From: Selenomonas ruminantium subsp. ruminantium ATCC 12561
GTDB lineage: Bacteria; Bacillota; Negativicutes; Selenomonadales; Selenomonadaceae
NCBI RefSeq assembly: GCF_000424065.1
Contig: NZ_KE384126.1
Location: forward strand, 55,496 to 119,495
Direction: 5' to 3'
DNA length: 64,000 bases
Under the pieces are notes generated by a model. It had not been told where the DNA came from. It saw nothing but the letters and a program-made list of their open reading frames with translations, and made no database searches. This document shows, piece after piece, positions 44,742-54,585 of this stretch. The translations under genes and the position numbers were made by a program. Within the stretch, counting starts at the first letter, position 1. Each line of letters begins with the position of its first letter.

Positions 44742-47700
44742 TTGTACAGCAAGGTTGACACCAATTTGAACTTCGTGGACAGAGAAAAGGAAGTTCTGGA
44801 TTTCTGGAAGAAAAATAACATCGCGCAGAAGGCGATTGACCAGCGTGAGGGCTGCGATACCTTTACGTTCTATGATGGCCCGCCGACGGCTAATGGCAAG
44901 CCGCATATCGGTCACGTTTTGACCCGTGTTATCAAGGATATGCTGCCGCGCTATCAGTCCATGAAGGGCAAGAAGGTGCTGCGCAAGGCCGGCTGGGATA
45001 CGCACGGTCTGCCGGTAGAACTCGAAGTCGAAAAGCTCGTGGGCATCAACGGCAAGGAACAGATTGAAGAATACGGCATTGAGCCGTTCATCAAGAAGTG
45101 CCGTGAGTCCGTTTGGAAATACAAGGGTATGTGGGAAGAATTTTCCGATGTTGTTGGCTTCTGGGCTGATATGGAACATCCCTACATCACCTACGAAAAC
45201 GACTTCATTGAATCCGAATGGTGGGCGCTCAAAGAAATCTGGAAGAAGGGCCTGCTCTACAAGGGCCATAAGGTTGTTCCTTACTGCCCGCGCTGCGGCA
45301 CCCCGCTGTCTTCCCATGAAGTAGCCCAGGGCTATAAGGACGTCAAAGAACGTTCTGCCATGGTCAAGTTCAAGGTAAAAGACGAAGATGCCTACTTCCT
45401 CGCTTGGACGACGACGCCCTGGACGCTGCCTTCCAACCTCGGCCTCTGCGTGAATCCGGAAGTGGATTACGTGAAAATCAAGGTTGACGGCACGGTTTAC
45501 TACATGGCCGAAGCTCTCGTGGACACGGTCTTTGAAGGTGTCGAAGGCGAACGCGAAGTCCTCGAAAAGTACAAGGGCAAAGACCTCGAATACCGCGAAT
45601 ATGAACCGCTCTATGACTATGCTGTCGGCAAACTCAAGAAAAAGGCCTTCTTCGTAGTTTGCGATGACTATGTTACGACCTCCGATGGTACGGGTATCGT
45701 ACATATCGCCCCGGCCTTCGGTGAGGACGATAACCGCGTTTGCCGCAAGTACGATATGCCGTTCGTGCAGTTCGTCAATAACAAGGGCGAAATGACGGAA
45801 GAAACCGACTGGGCTGGCGTATTTGTAAAAGACGCTGACCCGCTGATTATCGACGACCTCAAAAAGAGTGGCAAGCTCTTCAAGGCACCGAAGTTTGAGC
45901 ACAGCTATCCGCACTGCTGGCGTTGCGACACGCCGCTGATCTATTATGCGCGAGAAACCTGGTTCATCAAGATGACGGATGTCAAAGACAAGCTCATTGC
46001 CAACAACAACAAGGTCAACTGGATTCCGAAATCCATCGGCGAAGGCCGTTTTGGCGACTGGCTCGAACATGTACAGGATTGGGGCCTGTCCCGTAACCGT
46101 TACTGGGGTACGCCGCTGCCGGTTTGGGAATGCGAATGCGGTCATCAGCACACGATTGGCTCCATTGCCGAACTCAAGGAAATGAGCGACAACTGCCCGG
46201 ACGATATCGAACTGCACCGTCCGTACATCGACGCCGTGACCATTAAATGCCCCGAATGCGGCAAGGAAATGCACCGTGTACCGGAAGTTATCGACTGCTG
46301 GTTTGACTCCGGTTCCATGCCGTTTGCGCAGTGGCACTATCCGTTTGAGAACAAGGATATCTTCGAGAAGCGCTTCCCGGCAGATTTCATCTCCGAAGCC
46401 GTTGACCAGACGCGTGGTTGGTTCTACTCGCTGATTGCCATTTCCACGCTGCTTTTTGATGAAGCACCGTACAAGAATGTCATCGTGCTCGGCCATGTAC
46501 AGGATAAGGACGGCCGCAAGATGAGTAAGTCCAAGGGCAATGCCGTTGACCCCATGCAGGCACTCGGTCAGCATGGTGCCGATGCCATCCGCTGGTACTT
46601 CTACGAAAACAGTGCGCCGTGGCTGCCGAACCGCTTCCATGATGATGCCGTGCAGGAAGGTCAGCGCAAGTTTATGGGCACGCTCTGGAATACCTATGCG
46701 TTCTTCGTGCTCTATGCCAACATCGACAACTTCGATGCCACGAAGTACACGCTCGATTACGACAAGCTGCCGGTTATGGATAAGTGGGTGCTGAGCCGCC
46801 TGAATACCATGGTCAAGGAAGTGGACAGCGACCTCTCCAACTACAAGGTTACCGAAGCTGCCAAAGCTCTGCAGGCCTTCACGGACGAACTGTCCAACTG
46901 GTATGTACGCCGCAGCCGTGCCCGCTTCTGGGCCAAGGGCATGGAGCAGGATAAGATCAATGCTTACATGACCCTTTGGACGGCACTCGTAACCACGGCC
47001 AAAGCTGCAGCTCCCATGGTTCCGTTCATCACCGAATCCATCTACCGCAACCTTGTTTGCAGCATTGATAAGAATGCTCCGGAATCGGTTCATCTGGCTG
47101 ATTACCCGACGGTCAACGAAGCCTGGATCGATGAGGAACTCGAAAAGAACATGGAACTCGTGCTCGAAATCGTGGTACTGGGCCGTGCGTCCCGTAACGA
47201 AACCAACATCAAGAACCGCCAGCCGGTTGCCCATATGTATGTGAACGCAGAACGTGAACTCTCCGATTTCTTCAAGGAAATCGTAGCCGACGAACTCAAC
47301 GTCAAGGAAGTTGTCTTTAAGGATGATATGGAAGAATATCTGACTTACAGCTTCAAGCCGAATTTCCGCGTGCTCGGCCCGAAGGTCGGCAAGCAGATTG
47401 GCGCAGTGAAGGCTGCCCTGGGCAAGCTTAATGGTTCCAAGGCCAAGGCAGAACTCGATGCTGCGGGCAAACTCGTCGTGGCTCTGCCGGATGGCGAAGT
47501 GACGCTTACGACGGAAGATGTGGAAGTTTCCATGGCGCAGACCGAAGGCTTTAACTGCCAGCGTTATAACGGCGTAACCATTGCGCTCGACACCACGCTG
47601 ACGGAAGAACTCCTTGAAGAAGGTTTCGTCCGCGAAATCATCAGCAAGGTGCAGACCATGCGCAAGGAAAATGGCTTTGAAGTCACCGACCATATCAAAG

Positions 47701-47861
47701 TCAGCCTTTCCGGCAATGAAAAACTGCAGGCCATTGTGGCGAAGAATGAGGACTACCTCAAGGAAATCACGCTGGCCGATTCCGTTGCTTACGGAACGCT
47801 TGCCGGTGAAGCGAAGGAATGGAATATCAATGGTGAAAATGTAACCATCGCCGTTGAATAA
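44742..47861 (+). CDS. ileS: Isoleucyl-tRNA synthetase, long (type 2-like)
   Basis: A 1039-residue class I synthetase that charges tRNA-Ile. HIGH motif: GKPHIGHVLTR; KMSKS motif: GRKMSKSKGNAVDP; the editing domain lies between. Length and the N-terminal start (DTNLNFVDREKEVLDFW) fit the eukaryote-like type 2 enzymes, which are often tolerant to mupirocin, not the about 920-940-residue type 1. The start is a TTG at 44742 with AGGAGGAG upstream; the frame to 44718 runs into the T-box terminator. Controlled by the upstream T-box. Confidence 0.95.
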   Translation: MYSKVDTNLNFVDREKEVLDFWKKNNIAQKAIDQREGCDTFTFYDGPPTANGKPHIGHVLTRVIKDMLPRYQSMKGKKVLRKAGWDTHGLPVELEVEKLVGINGKEQIEEYGIEPFIKKCRESVWKYKGMWEEFSDVVGFWADMEHPYITYENDFIESEWWALKEIWKKGLLYKGHKVVPYCPRCGTPLSSHEVAQGYKDVKERSAMVKFKVKDEDAYFLAWTTTPWTLPSNLGLCVNPEVDYVKIKVDGTVYYMAEALVDTVFEGVEGEREVLEKYKGKDLEYREYEPLYDYAVGKLKKKAFFVVCDDYVTTSDGTGIVHIAPAFGEDDNRVCRKYDMPFVQFVNNKGEMTEETDWAGVFVKDADPLIIDDLKKSGKLFKAPKFEHSYPHCWRCDTPLIYYARETWFIKMTDVKDKLIANNNKVNWIPKSIGEGRFGDWLEHVQDWGLSRNRYWGTPLPVWECECGHQHTIGSIAELKEMSDNCPDDIELHRPYIDAVTIKCPECGKEMHRVPEVIDCWFDSGSMPFAQWHYPFENKDIFEKRFPADFISEAVDQTRGWFYSLIAISTLLFDEAPYKNVIVLGHVQDKDGRKMSKSKGNAVDPMQALGQHGADAIRWYFYENSAPWLPNRFHDDAVQEGQRKFMGTLWNTYAFFVLYANIDNFDATKYTLDYDKLPVMDKWVLSRLNTMVKEVDSDLSNYKVTEAAKALQAFTDELSNWYVRRSRARFWAKGMEQDKINAYMTLWTALVTTAKAAAPMVPFITESIYRNLVCSIDKNAPESVHLADYPTVNEAWIDEELEKNMELVLEIVVLGRASRNETNIKNRQPVAHMYVNAERELSDFFKEIVADELNVKEVVFKDDMEEYLTYSFKPNFRVLGPKVGKQIGAVKAALGKLNGSKAKAELDAAGKLVVALPDGEVTLTTEDVEVSMAQTEGFNCQRYNGVTIALDTTLTEELLEEGFVREIISKVQTMRKENGFEVTDHIKVSLSGNEKLQAIVAKNEDYLKEITLADSVAYGTLAGEAKEWNINGENVTIAVE

Positions 47862-47872
47862 TCATAGGCAGA

Positions 47873-47910
47873 CAGCAGCCGCCCTTTTGGGGGAGGCTGC
47901 TGATTTTTTT
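47873..47910 (+). terminator. Terminator after ileS
   Basis: CAGCAGCC (47873-47880) pairs with GGCTGCTG (47895-47902), with a G/C-rich loop region, followed by seven T. Confidence 0.88.
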
Positions 47911-47996
47911 GCCATTGCTGACAGGAAAAAAACGCTTTGCAGCGAATATAAATAACGTTATGAACAATTTATGACAATAGGGAGACGTTAAATTCA

Positions 47997-48362
47997 ATGA
48001 ACGAACATACGCATATATTGGAAGATGGAACTGTGGTTACGCATACCCATGATGACCACCATGCGGACCATGACCATCATGGCCCGCATGGTCATACGCA
48101 TTCGCACGCGCATACCAAGGCGGTGCTCAACCGCATGTCGCGGCTTATCGGCCACTTGGAATCTATCAAAGGTATGGTGGAAAATGGCCGTGACTGCAGT
48201 GAAGTCCTCATTCAGCTTTCAGCGGTAAAGAGTGCCATTAACGGTGTCAGCAAGATTATCCTCAAGGACCATATGGAACACTGCATTGTGGATGCGGTGC
48301 GGGATAACGACAAGGAAGCGATTGACCAGTTAAATAAGGCTATTGACCAATTTATGAAGTAA
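47997..48362 (+). CDS. CsoR/RcnR-family metal-sensing repressor with His-rich N-terminus
   Basis: A 121-residue all-helical repressor (DUF156). The Cu(I)-type ligand set is conserved by spacing: Cys67, His92 and Cys96 (25 and 4 residues apart, as in CsoR). The first 40 residues hold a His/Asp-rich tail (HTHDDHHADHDHHGPHGHTH) that could bind extra metal. CsoR proteins release DNA on binding copper or a related metal. An RND pump gene follows after 33 bases, which suggests the pump is the regulated target, an inference from position. Confidence 0.85.
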   Translation: MNEHTHILEDGTVVTHTHDDHHADHDHHGPHGHTHSHAHTKAVLNRMSRLIGHLESIKGMVENGRDCSEVLIQLSAVKSAINGVSKIILKDHMEHCIVDAVRDNDKEAIDQLNKAIDQFMK

Positions 48363-48395
48363 CATGATGATACATTAAGCAGGCAGGTGTTTTTA

Positions 48396-51300
48396 TTGGC
48401 TCAGTATTTTATCCGTCATCCTTTGCAGGCTGTGGTACTCGCTGTACTCCTGACCTTGTTCGGCCTGGTGGCAGCCTTCCGTCTGCCCATTGCCGAATAT
48501 CCGAGCATTATGCCGCCGACGGTTTCGGTATCGGCAACTTATCAGGGTGCAGATGCCACGGTGGTACAGGATACGGTAGCAAATATCATCGAAGCGGAAA
48601 TTCATGGCATTGACGGTTTGCGCTCCATGTCATCGAGTGCCGACGCTTTGGGCGATTATAAATTGGATATTGAATTTGCCCCGGGCGTAGATGGGGAAGT
48701 AGCAGCTGCCAGCGTGCAGAATCGCGTGGCAACGGTGCTGCCCTCGCTGCCACAGTCGGTGCAGAACTATGGTGTAACGACCAGCCGTTCCATGCCGGGC
48801 ATGGTGTTCGTCATGTCCCTGTGCTCACCTAAGGGCACATATGACAGCATTTTTCTGCAAAATTATGCCAAGACGTATTTTCTCGATAAGATAAAACGTG
48901 TTTCCGGTGTCGGCAGTGTGGATGAGTACACGGAAGATTATGCCATGCGCATTTGGCTCCAGCCGGATAAGCTGGCGGCCAAGGGACTGGCGGTAGCGGA
49001 TATGCAGTCGGCGATTCAGGAACAAAATGTTCAGCCTGCTGCCGGAACATTGGGGAAGATGCCGGTAAATAATGGGCAGGAACATCAGTTGGTGGGGCGG
49101 GTGCTGAACCGCCGCCAGACGCCGGAGGATTTTGGCAATATTGTTTTATCCGCTCAGCATGGTGAGCTGATCCGGGTTAAAGATGTGGCAAATGTGACGG
49201 AAGGACGGCGGGATACCCGCTATGTTTCCTATCAGGATGGACGTGAGGCCGCGACCTACAGCATTTCGTTGACGGATAGTGCCAATGCGCTGGAAACCAT
49301 TGGCGAGGTAAAAAAAATCCTCGCGGAAGCGCAGACGATGTTCCCGCCGGATATGGAATACCGCATTGTGGTCGACCAGACCAGTTTCATTGAAGAATCC
49401 ATGGCCGAAGTTGCCTATACCTTTGGTGAGGCGCTGCTTTTGGTCGCGGTGATTGTCTATCTCTTTTTGGGCAGCGGGCGGGCAACGCTTATCACCATGC
49501 TGGCGGTGCCTGTGTCGCTTATTGCGACCTTTTTTGTCTTTTATCTCTGTGGCTACTCGCTGAATTTGCTGACCCTCTTTGCCCTTATTCTGGCCATTGG
49601 ATTGGTGGTGGATGATGCCATCGTCATTATCGAAAGCGTGTTCCGTTATGTCGAGCACGGCCTGCCGGTAGAAGAAGCGGCTTCGGCAGCCATGCGGGAA
49701 GTGCAGGCACCGATAATCGCGATTGCCTTTGTACTGGCGGCGGTCTTTGTGCCGGTTGCATTTTTGTCGGGCATGACGGGAACATTATACCGGCAGTTTG
49801 CCCTGACTTTGGTGGCGTCCATGAGCATTTCTGCCTTTGCAGCGCTGTCTTTTACCCCGGCCCTTTGCGTATTGCTGCTTAGGAACAAGGCGCAGGCGGC
49901 AGATAAAACGGGAATATTGGCGCGTTTTGCGCAGCTGCTTTCGAAGGTTGGGCGTAAATACCAGCAATGCTTGGGCTATTGCCTGCGGCGCGGCAAGCTG
50001 GTTTTGGCTGCCCTGTTCCTGCTGATTGTGGGTACCGGAGGCTTGTATTTCATTATGCCGCAGGAGTTTTTGCCGGAAGAAGACCAGGGCTATGTTATGG
50101 CCGGTTTGGCCTTGCCGGCAGGAACATCACTGAATCATACGATTGAGTCCATGAACCGTCTGACAGATAAACTGCAGGGGCATGAAGCGGTAAAGGCGGT
50201 TGTGGGCGTTGGCGGCACGGATTTGTTAGGCGATAATACGTGCCCCGATGCGGGCATTCTCTTTGTGGCGTTGAAGGATTGGTCAGAACGAACAGCAGAT
50301 GGGCAGAGCGTGGATGATTTGCTGGAATGGCTGGATGGTGCAGCCAAGAAAATTGTTCCGGAAGCGGGAGTTACGGGCATCAATCCGCCTGCCTTGCCAG
50401 AACTGGGGCTGACCAGCGGCGTTTCGCTGCATCTGTTGGATTTATCCGGTCATTCGGAAGAAGAACTGCAGGCTGTTGTCGACCGGGTGGAAGCTGCTGC
50501 GCAAAAGCATCCGGAAATTGGCAGTATCGAAGCGGATTTTGATATGGGTACGCCCTATGCAGATTTTACGGTGAATGAGGACAAGGCAAAACTTTTGGGG
50601 GTGAACATGAGTGATGTCTACAGTGCCCTGCAGGTAAATTTCGGCGGTGAAGAAGTCAATGATTTTATCCGCTTTGGGCAGGTGTACAAAGTGGTTCTGC
50701 AGGCCGATACGGCTTTCCGCAGTGAAACGGAGGCCATGCGTTTCCTGTTTGTGCGTAACAGCGAAGGGACGATGGTGCCGCTGGATGCTTTGGTGCAGGC
50801 CAAAACTTCCTCTGGCCCGGTCAGCATAAGCCGTTATGACGGTGTGCGGAGCATTCACTTTGAAATTGAGTCGGGCGAAGATTCTTCGTCTGGTGAAGCG
50901 ATGGATGCTATGGAAGAAGTTGTCCGTGAAGCAGCTCCAGATGGTTTCCAAATCGCTTGGAGCGGCATCAGCCGTCATGCGCGGGAAGCACAGACGGATA
51001 CCGCGGTGCTGCTGGGCTTGTCCTTGGTCTTTGTGTTCCTGTGCCTGACCTTTATCTATGAATCCTGGCGCCTGCCCTGGGCAGTACTCCTGTCCGTTCC
51101 CGTGGGGATTGGCGGTGCGCTCGTTTCGGAACTGGCTGCAGGTCAGCCCGGCAGTCTTTATATGCAGATAGGCATACTCCTGGTCGTTGCGTTGACGGCG
51201 AAAAATGCGATATTGATTGTCGAATTTGCCAAGGAACGGCAGGCAAGAGGAACGGCGGCTATCCGGGCGGCTTTGACGGCGGCCAAACTGCGTCTGCGGC

Positions 51301-51509
51301 CGATACTGATGACTTCGGTGGCCTTTATTGCCGGTTGTCTGCCACTAGCGTTTGCTGATGGTGCAGGCTCCGGGGCACGCAGCAGTATGGGCGTGGCCGT
51401 GGTGGGCGGCATGGCACTGGCAACGATACTGGGGATTATGATTGTGCCGGTGCTCTATGTGGCTGTGGCAGGACGGCAGAAGAACAAACAGGTTGATGAG
51501 AGGAGATAA
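48396..51509 (+). CDS. RND efflux transporter, HAE1-like, without adjacent adaptor
   Basis: A 1037-residue 12-helix RND pump with the family N-terminus AQYFIRHPLQAVVLAV, PIAEYPSIMPPTV and the proton-relay Asp pair in IGLVVDDAIVIIES. By its motifs it is a drug-type (HAE1) pump and not a CusA-type metal pump, although a CsoR-like gene precedes it. No membrane-fusion gene is next to it, so it must share one or act differently. TTG 48396 with AGGTG upstream is chosen; GTG 48387 overlaps that site. Confidence 0.93.
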   Translation: MAQYFIRHPLQAVVLAVLLTLFGLVAAFRLPIAEYPSIMPPTVSVSATYQGADATVVQDTVANIIEAEIHGIDGLRSMSSSADALGDYKLDIEFAPGVDGEVAAASVQNRVATVLPSLPQSVQNYGVTTSRSMPGMVFVMSLCSPKGTYDSIFLQNYAKTYFLDKIKRVSGVGSVDEYTEDYAMRIWLQPDKLAAKGLAVADMQSAIQEQNVQPAAGTLGKMPVNNGQEHQLVGRVLNRRQTPEDFGNIVLSAQHGELIRVKDVANVTEGRRDTRYVSYQDGREAATYSISLTDSANALETIGEVKKILAEAQTMFPPDMEYRIVVDQTSFIEESMAEVAYTFGEALLLVAVIVYLFLGSGRATLITMLAVPVSLIATFFVFYLCGYSLNLLTLFALILAIGLVVDDAIVIIESVFRYVEHGLPVEEAASAAMREVQAPIIAIAFVLAAVFVPVAFLSGMTGTLYRQFALTLVASMSISAFAALSFTPALCVLLLRNKAQAADKTGILARFAQLLSKVGRKYQQCLGYCLRRGKLVLAALFLLIVGTGGLYFIMPQEFLPEEDQGYVMAGLALPAGTSLNHTIESMNRLTDKLQGHEAVKAVVGVGGTDLLGDNTCPDAGILFVALKDWSERTADGQSVDDLLEWLDGAAKKIVPEAGVTGINPPALPELGLTSGVSLHLLDLSGHSEEELQAVVDRVEAAAQKHPEIGSIEADFDMGTPYADFTVNEDKAKLLGVNMSDVYSALQVNFGGEEVNDFIRFGQVYKVVLQADTAFRSETEAMRFLFVRNSEGTMVPLDALVQAKTSSGPVSISRYDGVRSIHFEIESGEDSSSGEAMDAMEEVVREAAPDGFQIAWSGISRHAREAQTDTAVLLGLSLVFVFLCLTFIYESWRLPWAVLLSVPVGIGGALVSELAAGQPGSLYMQIGILLVVALTAKNAILIVEFAKERQARGTAAIRAALTAAKLRLRPILMTSVAFIAGCLPLAFADGAGSGARSSMGVAVVGGMALATILGIMIVPVLYVAVAGRQKNKQVDERR

Positions 51510-51515
51510 TTGTTC

Positions 51516-53036
51516 ATGGATGTTTGGGCGGACAGACTGTATGGCCTGTGGCAAGCCTTATGGCAGCGGCTGAGCTGGCAGATGCTGCTTTTCTTTGGCG
51601 CCGGTGTGTTTTTATGGCGCAATATCCTAATGCCGATGGTAGGGGATGATTATTCCTATGCCTTTATCTGGGACGGGGCTGATGCCGGCAATCTCATGGA
51701 TAAGATTGGACCGCGGCAGAAAATTACCTCTTTGGCAGATATTGCTGCATCCCAGTGGTCCCATTACTTTACCTGGGGCGGGCGGGTGCCGGCACTTTTT
51801 GCCGTGCAGTTCTTCGCCTGGCAGAGGAGTGCGCATGATTTTTTGTTTGCTTTTGTCAATACGGCGTTCTTTGTTCTGTTGGTCTTCGTGCTCTTTTGGC
51901 TGGCGGCAGGCAGGATTGAACATCTGCGCAAAAGCAAAGCAGGTCTTTTATGGCTGTTGCTGGGCTTGTTTTTTGCCATACCCTCGTATATCTACACTAT
52001 GGTATGGCTGACCGGAGCTTGTGTGTATCTGTGGACAGCGGTGTTGGAATGTGCTTTTTTACTGCCCTATGCGCTGGCTTACTGGCAGGATGACCTGCCA
52101 CTCGATAAAGCGGGCTGGGCAGTGCCGGTGATGGCGCTGTTGGGGCTTTTTGCCGGTTGGTCGGTAGAGCCGGGGGCCATTGTCACGCTGCTCATTACGC
52201 TGGCTTTTCTGGTGATGTTTTATCGGCAGAAAAAATTGCAAAGCTGGCAGGTGGTGGGGCTTGGCTTCTTTATGGTGGGACTTCTTCTGCTTATGCTGGC
52301 GCCGGGCAGTATGGAAAGGTTAAGGCTTATGCAGGAACTGGCTCCGGAGTACACCATGCCGCCGGAACTTTTATGGACGCCCATCATGTTTCTGTATAAT
52401 TTTGTGTCCGGCTTTTTGCCGGTGTTTATCGGGGAACTGCCGCTCTTTGTTCCCATCGTGCTCTGCCTGCGCTATGGGCAGTGCAGCAGGGCTTGGAAAC
52501 ATTACATTCTGCTGTTTACCGCAGGCAGTTTTTTGGTTCTGTGTGCGATGATGTTTTCACCGGATTTTCGTGCGCATGGTGCTTACCATAGTGTGATTTT
52601 TCTGTTGATAGCTTCAACAGCTGCTCTGCGGACGATTATACCGCTGGTGGCAGCGCAGTGCAGGCAGGTACCGAAAATCCGTTTGGTGGCAGCGGTGCTG
52701 TGCTTTACGGCTATCGGTTCGTGGCTCTTGTCAACGGTCCTGTGTTTGATTATCGAAACATCATACAGTCAGCAATGGGCTGAGCGGGAAAAAATTGTTA
52801 ACGAGCACAGACAGGATGATCTGATTGTGGTGCCAGCGATTGAACTTCCCGGCCAATTGGATAAAATTACAGGCAATCGTTCTCTTACGGAAAGCCTGTT
52901 GATGTTTGGAGCCGATTTGGAAAGCGAACCACAGGACAATCGATCCCTTATGTATGCGCGATATCATGGGGTAAAGGGGGTTGTCATCGATAAGCAAATT
53001 GACTGGGGAAAATATGGGGAGGTCATTGAATGGTGA
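51516..53036 (+). CDS. Polytopic membrane protein A (DUF6056/GT-C-like), copy 1
   Basis: A 506-residue membrane protein with about 10 or more helices. Near the N-terminus are VGDDYSYAFIWDGADAGNL and SQWSHYFTWGGR, motifs also present in the next gene. An acidic DD-x-Y motif in the first outside loop and the topology resemble GT-C glycosyltransferases or the DUF6056 group, so a role in surface glycan or lipid modification is possible but unproven. The ATG at 51516 has AGGAG upstream, six bases after the RND stop. It overlaps the following gene by seven bases. Confidence 0.75.
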   Translation: MDVWADRLYGLWQALWQRLSWQMLLFFGAGVFLWRNILMPMVGDDYSYAFIWDGADAGNLMDKIGPRQKITSLADIAASQWSHYFTWGGRVPALFAVQFFAWQRSAHDFLFAFVNTAFFVLLVFVLFWLAAGRIEHLRKSKAGLLWLLLGLFFAIPSYIYTMVWLTGACVYLWTAVLECAFLLPYALAYWQDDLPLDKAGWAVPVMALLGLFAGWSVEPGAIVTLLITLAFLVMFYRQKKLQSWQVVGLGFFMVGLLLLMLAPGSMERLRLMQELAPEYTMPPELLWTPIMFLYNFVSGFLPVFIGELPLFVPIVLCLRYGQCSRAWKHYILLFTAGSFLVLCAMMFSPDFRAHGAYHSVIFLLIASTAALRTIIPLVAAQCRQVPKIRLVAAVLCFTAIGSWLLSTVLCLIIETSYSQQWAEREKIVNEHRQDDLIVVPAIELPGQLDKITGNRSLTESLLMFGADLESEPQDNRSLMYARYHGVKGVVIDKQIDWGKYGEVIEW

Positions 53037-54487
53037 AAAAATTACAATCCTGGCAAATGATTTTACTGGTATTTTTGGGCGTATTCTTCGTGCGTAACTG
53101 CATGCTGCCTTTTGTATCGGACGATATACCCTATGCCTTTATTTGGGATGGTGCCGACCGGGGCAACCTTTTGGATGGTGTGGGGCCGCGGCAGCGCATT
53201 ACTTCGTTTTACGATATTGTGGTCAGTCAGTGGTCGCATTATTTCACCTGGGGCGGACGGATTTTAGGTATCGGCCTTACGCAGCTTTTTGCCTGGCAGG
53301 GCAAGGAAATTTTTAACGTCCTGAACACATTGGTGTTCGGCAGCTTGTTGTTACTGGTATTCCGTATCGGTACCGGCCTGAGCCTGAAAGCGATGAACCG
53401 CACGTATATGCTCTGGCTGGTATTTGCCTTTTGGTTTCTCCTGCCGGACCCGTTTTTGACTACGCTGTGGATGTGCGGCAGCTGTGTATTTCTGTGGATG
53501 GGGCTGTTGGAATTTTTATTTTTACTGCCCTTTGCCTTAAAATACTGGCAGGCAGACTTTTGGGCAAAGCCGCCTAAGTGGGCGGTTCCGCTGATGGCTG
53601 TAAGCGGCCTGTGCGCCGGCTGGTCGGTGGAAACCGGCGCGGCGGCAGCGGGGCTTATCACACTTTTTGCGCTGTGGCATTTCAAAAAGCAAAAACAACT
53701 GCAGTTGTGGATGGTGAGTGGTTTTATCTGCCTGTGCATTGGTGGTATTATGCTGGTCGAGGCTCCCGGTGAAATGGTGCGGATGGAATTGCAGCGGCTG
53801 TATGAATACAATCCCGGTTTGCCTGCGGATATGTACTGGACACCGCTGATGTTTCAGATTACCTTCGCTGAATGTTTTTGGCCGGTAACTAAATTGTGGC
53901 TGCCACTGCTGGCGCTTATCGGTTATTATGTCTTTGGGCTGCCCAAAGGCCAGCGCTGGAACAAGGTCACGAAGTTTCAGGCTGTGATGATAGCCGGTGC
54001 TTTGGGCGTTATGCTGGTGATGATTTTTGTGCCGATGGCTCCTGCGCGGGCGGGCTTTTTCTCGACGGCAGCGGTTATCGCCGCTTCGGTTACGGCACTC
54101 AGGGAACTGATGCCTTACAAGGAGAAATTTTATCAGCAGCATAAGGGCATGTGCCGTGGCGTTTTTGCTTCTGTCTTTGCCTTATGGCTGGCTACGGCGG
54201 CAATTTATTGTGCTGTGGAATGGGATGTGCGGCAGCAATGGATGAGCCGCATTGATTATATCAATGCGCATAAAGAACAGGATTTGGTCGTGGTGCATCA
54301 GATTGATGTGCTGCCTATCAGTGATGAAATCTGCGAGTACCTGGGCTGTGTGACCTGGAATACGGATGTTCTGGCCTGGGGCTCGGATTTGGAACCACGC
54401 GAAGAAGGCAGCCACAACCTCATGTATGCGCAGTATTACGGCTGGAAAAAGGTCATAACCGATGGCGAAGACCGCCGCGTAGAATAA
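53030..54487 (+). CDS. Polytopic membrane protein B (DUF6056/GT-C-like), copy 2
   Basis: A 485-residue paralogue of the preceding gene with the same hallmarks (VSDDIPYAFIWDGADRGNLL, SQWSHYFTWGGR) and a similar helix pattern. Clear divergence shows the duplication is not recent. The start overlaps the previous stop by seven bases, so the two are translationally coupled and may form a complex. Their coupling to the RND pump gene suggests a common transcript; the function is unknown. Confidence 0.75.
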   Translation: MVKKLQSWQMILLVFLGVFFVRNCMLPFVSDDIPYAFIWDGADRGNLLDGVGPRQRITSFYDIVVSQWSHYFTWGGRILGIGLTQLFAWQGKEIFNVLNTLVFGSLLLLVFRIGTGLSLKAMNRTYMLWLVFAFWFLLPDPFLTTLWMCGSCVFLWMGLLEFLFLLPFALKYWQADFWAKPPKWAVPLMAVSGLCAGWSVETGAAAAGLITLFALWHFKKQKQLQLWMVSGFICLCIGGIMLVEAPGEMVRMELQRLYEYNPGLPADMYWTPLMFQITFAECFWPVTKLWLPLLALIGYYVFGLPKGQRWNKVTKFQAVMIAGALGVMLVMIFVPMAPARAGFFSTAAVIAASVTALRELMPYKEKFYQQHKGMCRGVFASVFALWLATAAIYCAVEWDVRQQWMSRIDYINAHKEQDLVVVHQIDVLPISDEICEYLGCVTWNTDVLAWGSDLEPREEGSHNLMYAQYYGWKKVITDGEDRRVE

Positions 54488-54585
54488 TGCAGGAATTATT
54501 TTTCGCTTCGGCAGGAAAACAAGGGCTTTAGCGCGAAGTATAGGAACAAGAACAGGAGTGGCTGTTAACGCGAAAGGATGCGAAC

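Noticed and set aside
44727..47693. 988-codon open frame on the minus strand
   Set aside because: It is fully antisense to ileS; the strong codon bias of ileS leaves the opposite frame free of stops. There is no ribosome-binding site and no recognisable domain.
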